Assembly (NCBI GenBank): GCA_029857855.1
Contig: JAOUGG010000134.1
Coordinates: 1 to 6,744, forward strand
Length of the DNA: 6,744 nucleotides
Source: Acidimicrobiia bacterium
GTDB taxonomy: Bacteria > Actinomycetota > Acidimicrobiia > Acidimicrobiales > SZUA-35
Direction of reading: 5' to 3'
The translations under genes and the position numbers were made by a program. Numbering within the stretch: the first letter of the stretch is position 1; every line of letters begins with the position of its first letter. A model generated the notes under the pieces. The model saw only the letters and a list, made by a program, of their open reading frames with translations, was not told the DNA's origin and did not search any database. This document shows positions 6,010 to 6,744 of this stretch, one piece after another.

Positions 6010-6744
6010 GTGGACGGCGATCTGTATAGCAGTCGCACCCCCGCGACGTTTGCCGAAGGCAAACTCGACCGCGATCCGCGAAGCGGTCGCACCCCCGCGA
6101 CGTTTGCCGAAGGCAAACTCGACCGCGATCCGCGAAGCGGTCGCACGCCCGCGGTGTTGATACTTGCGTGCGGGGCCCTGGCGCGCGAACTGCTGGCCGT
6201 TTCCAAGCTCAACGAACTCTCCAACGTGACCGTGGAGTGCCTCCCGGGCGAGTACCACATGCGGCCCGAGAAGATCGTGCCCGCACTCGAGGCCCGCCTG
6301 TCGGAACACCTGAACGGCGACACCGACGCTCACGGAGGGGCGGACCGCTACGACACCATCTTCATCGGCTACGGCGACTGCGGCACCGGTGGCGCGCTCG
6401 ACCGGTTCTGCGCCACGCACGGCCTGCAACGACTCCCCGGGGATCACTGTTACCAATTCTTCGCCGGCCACGAGCACTTCCTCCAGATGCACGACGCCGA
6501 GCCGGGAACCTTCTACCTGACCGACTACCTGGCCAAACACTTCGATCGGTTCGTCGTCGAGGCCCTCGGGATCGACACACATCCCGAATTGGCCGAACTC
6601 TACTTCGGCAACTACCGCCGGATGATATACCTGTGCCAACACGCCGATCCGGCGGTCGAGGCCAAGGCCAGGGAGGCGGCGCGGTTTCTCGGACTCGACT
6701 TCGAAGTCGTCTTCACCGGCTACGGGGAGCTGGAGTCGACCGTC
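6010..6744 (+). CDS. DUF1638 domain protein, associated with corrinoid methyltransfer (partial, C-terminus missing)
   Basis: The frame opens at a GTG at 6010, five bases after the corrinoid gene stop, and is still open at the right edge (245 codons). The DUF1638 domain begins at residue 49 with VLILACGALAREL. It continues with IFIGYGDCGTGG (117-128), GDHCYQFFAGHEHF (144-157) and ELYFGNYRRMIYL (196-208). Cysteines 54, 124 and 147 stand in motif-like positions and could bind a metal or cofactor, which is inference. The family has no established function; from memory, its genes often lie next to corrinoid proteins and MttB-type methyltransferases, which fits here. Residues 9-44 are two identical 18-residue copies (RTPATFAEGKLDRDPRSG) encoded by the 54-bp repeat, followed by RTPA. 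If a GTG at 6154 is the true start, the protein begins directly at the domain and the repeats are untranslated. Neither start has a clear ribosome-binding site; coupling to the corrinoid gene favours 6010. Confidence 0.85.
   Translation, partial: MDGDLYSSRTPATFAEGKLDRDPRSGRTPATFAEGKLDRDPRSGRTPAVLILACGALARELLAVSKLNELSNVTVECLPGEYHMRPEKIVPALEARLSEHLNGDTDAHGGADRYDTIFIGYGDCGTGGALDRFCATHGLQRLPGDHCYQFFAGHEHFLQMHDAEPGTFYLTDYLAKHFDRFVVEALGIDTHPELAELYFGNYRRMIYLCQHADPAVEAKAREAARFLGLDFEVVFTGYGELESTV
6017..6144 (+). repeat. 54-bp tandem repeat of alternating GAA-loop hairpins
   Basis: Bases 6032-6085 and 6086-6139 are identical 54-base units, and partial matches flank them (6013-6031 and 6140-6151). Each unit contains two hairpins. 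Hairpin B is GTTTGCC-GAA-GGCAAAC (6048-6064, 6102-6118). Hairpin A is GCGATCCGCGAAGCGGTCGC (6071-6090, 6125-6144), in which CCGC-GAA-GCGG sits on a GCGA/TCGC base with one bulged T. A decayed A-type hairpin occupies 6017-6036. The order is A, B, A, B, A. The 54-base period keeps the DUF1638 frame open. This resembles palindromic (REP-like or Rickettsia-type) elements that enter genes in frame; I cannot name a known family. Confidence 0.85.

Noticed and set aside
6032..6144. CRISPR array
   Set aside because: The repeats are contiguous 54-base units with no unique spacers and contain hairpins throughout.

Overview
The window reads as high-GC chromosomal DNA from a bacterium that often uses GTG or TTG start codons. 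The sequence style (GC-rich third positions, a secreted alpha/beta hydrolase with an AGGPG motif, a YcaD-like transporter) suggests an actinobacterium, perhaps a marine Acidimicrobiia-type lineage. That is an inference from style and gene content; no rRNA or marker gene is present to prove it.

Layout: (1) Positions 1-423, minus strand: the first 141 codons of an exported alpha/beta hydrolase of the tripeptidyl-aminopeptidase-like type, running off the left edge. (2) Positions 424-764: a divergent intergenic region with a sigma70-like promoter, an 18-bp tandem repeat overlapping its -10 box, and a strong leader hairpin. (3) Positions 765-3392, plus strand: formate-tetrahydrofolate ligase (fhs) followed by a methylenetetrahydrofolate reductase-like gene (metF family), probably one operon, closed by a hairpin that spans the metF stop codon. 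(4) Positions 3393-3693: a leader region with another structured hairpin. (5) Positions 3694-5007: an MFS transporter of YcaD type. (6) Positions 5008-5281: intergenic, carrying a palindrome that matches the fhs promoter repeat. (7) Positions 5282-6004: a corrinoid (cobalamin-binding) methyltransferase protein of the MtbC/MttC/MtgC type. (8) Positions 6010-6744: a DUF1638 protein cut by the right edge. Its start region carries two perfect copies of a 54-bp repeat built from alternating hairpins with GAA loops.

How the genes could work together: a corrinoid protein normally carries a methyl group taken from a methylated amine, betaine or similar compound and passes it to tetrahydrofolate. MetF can oxidise methyl-THF to methylene-THF, and Fhs run in reverse can turn formyl-THF into formate and ATP. 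The set therefore looks like part of a corrinoid-dependent demethylation and C1-oxidation module. The substrate methyltransferase (MttB/MtgB-like), the methyl-corrinoid:THF methyltransferase, the reductive activator and FolD are not in the window, so the substrate is unknown. The motif shared by the fhs and corrinoid promoter regions supports one regulon.

The points most worth checking are the 54-bp hairpin repeats at the start of the DUF1638 gene, the shared 15-bp operator-like motif, and the similar leader hairpins before fhs and the MFS gene.
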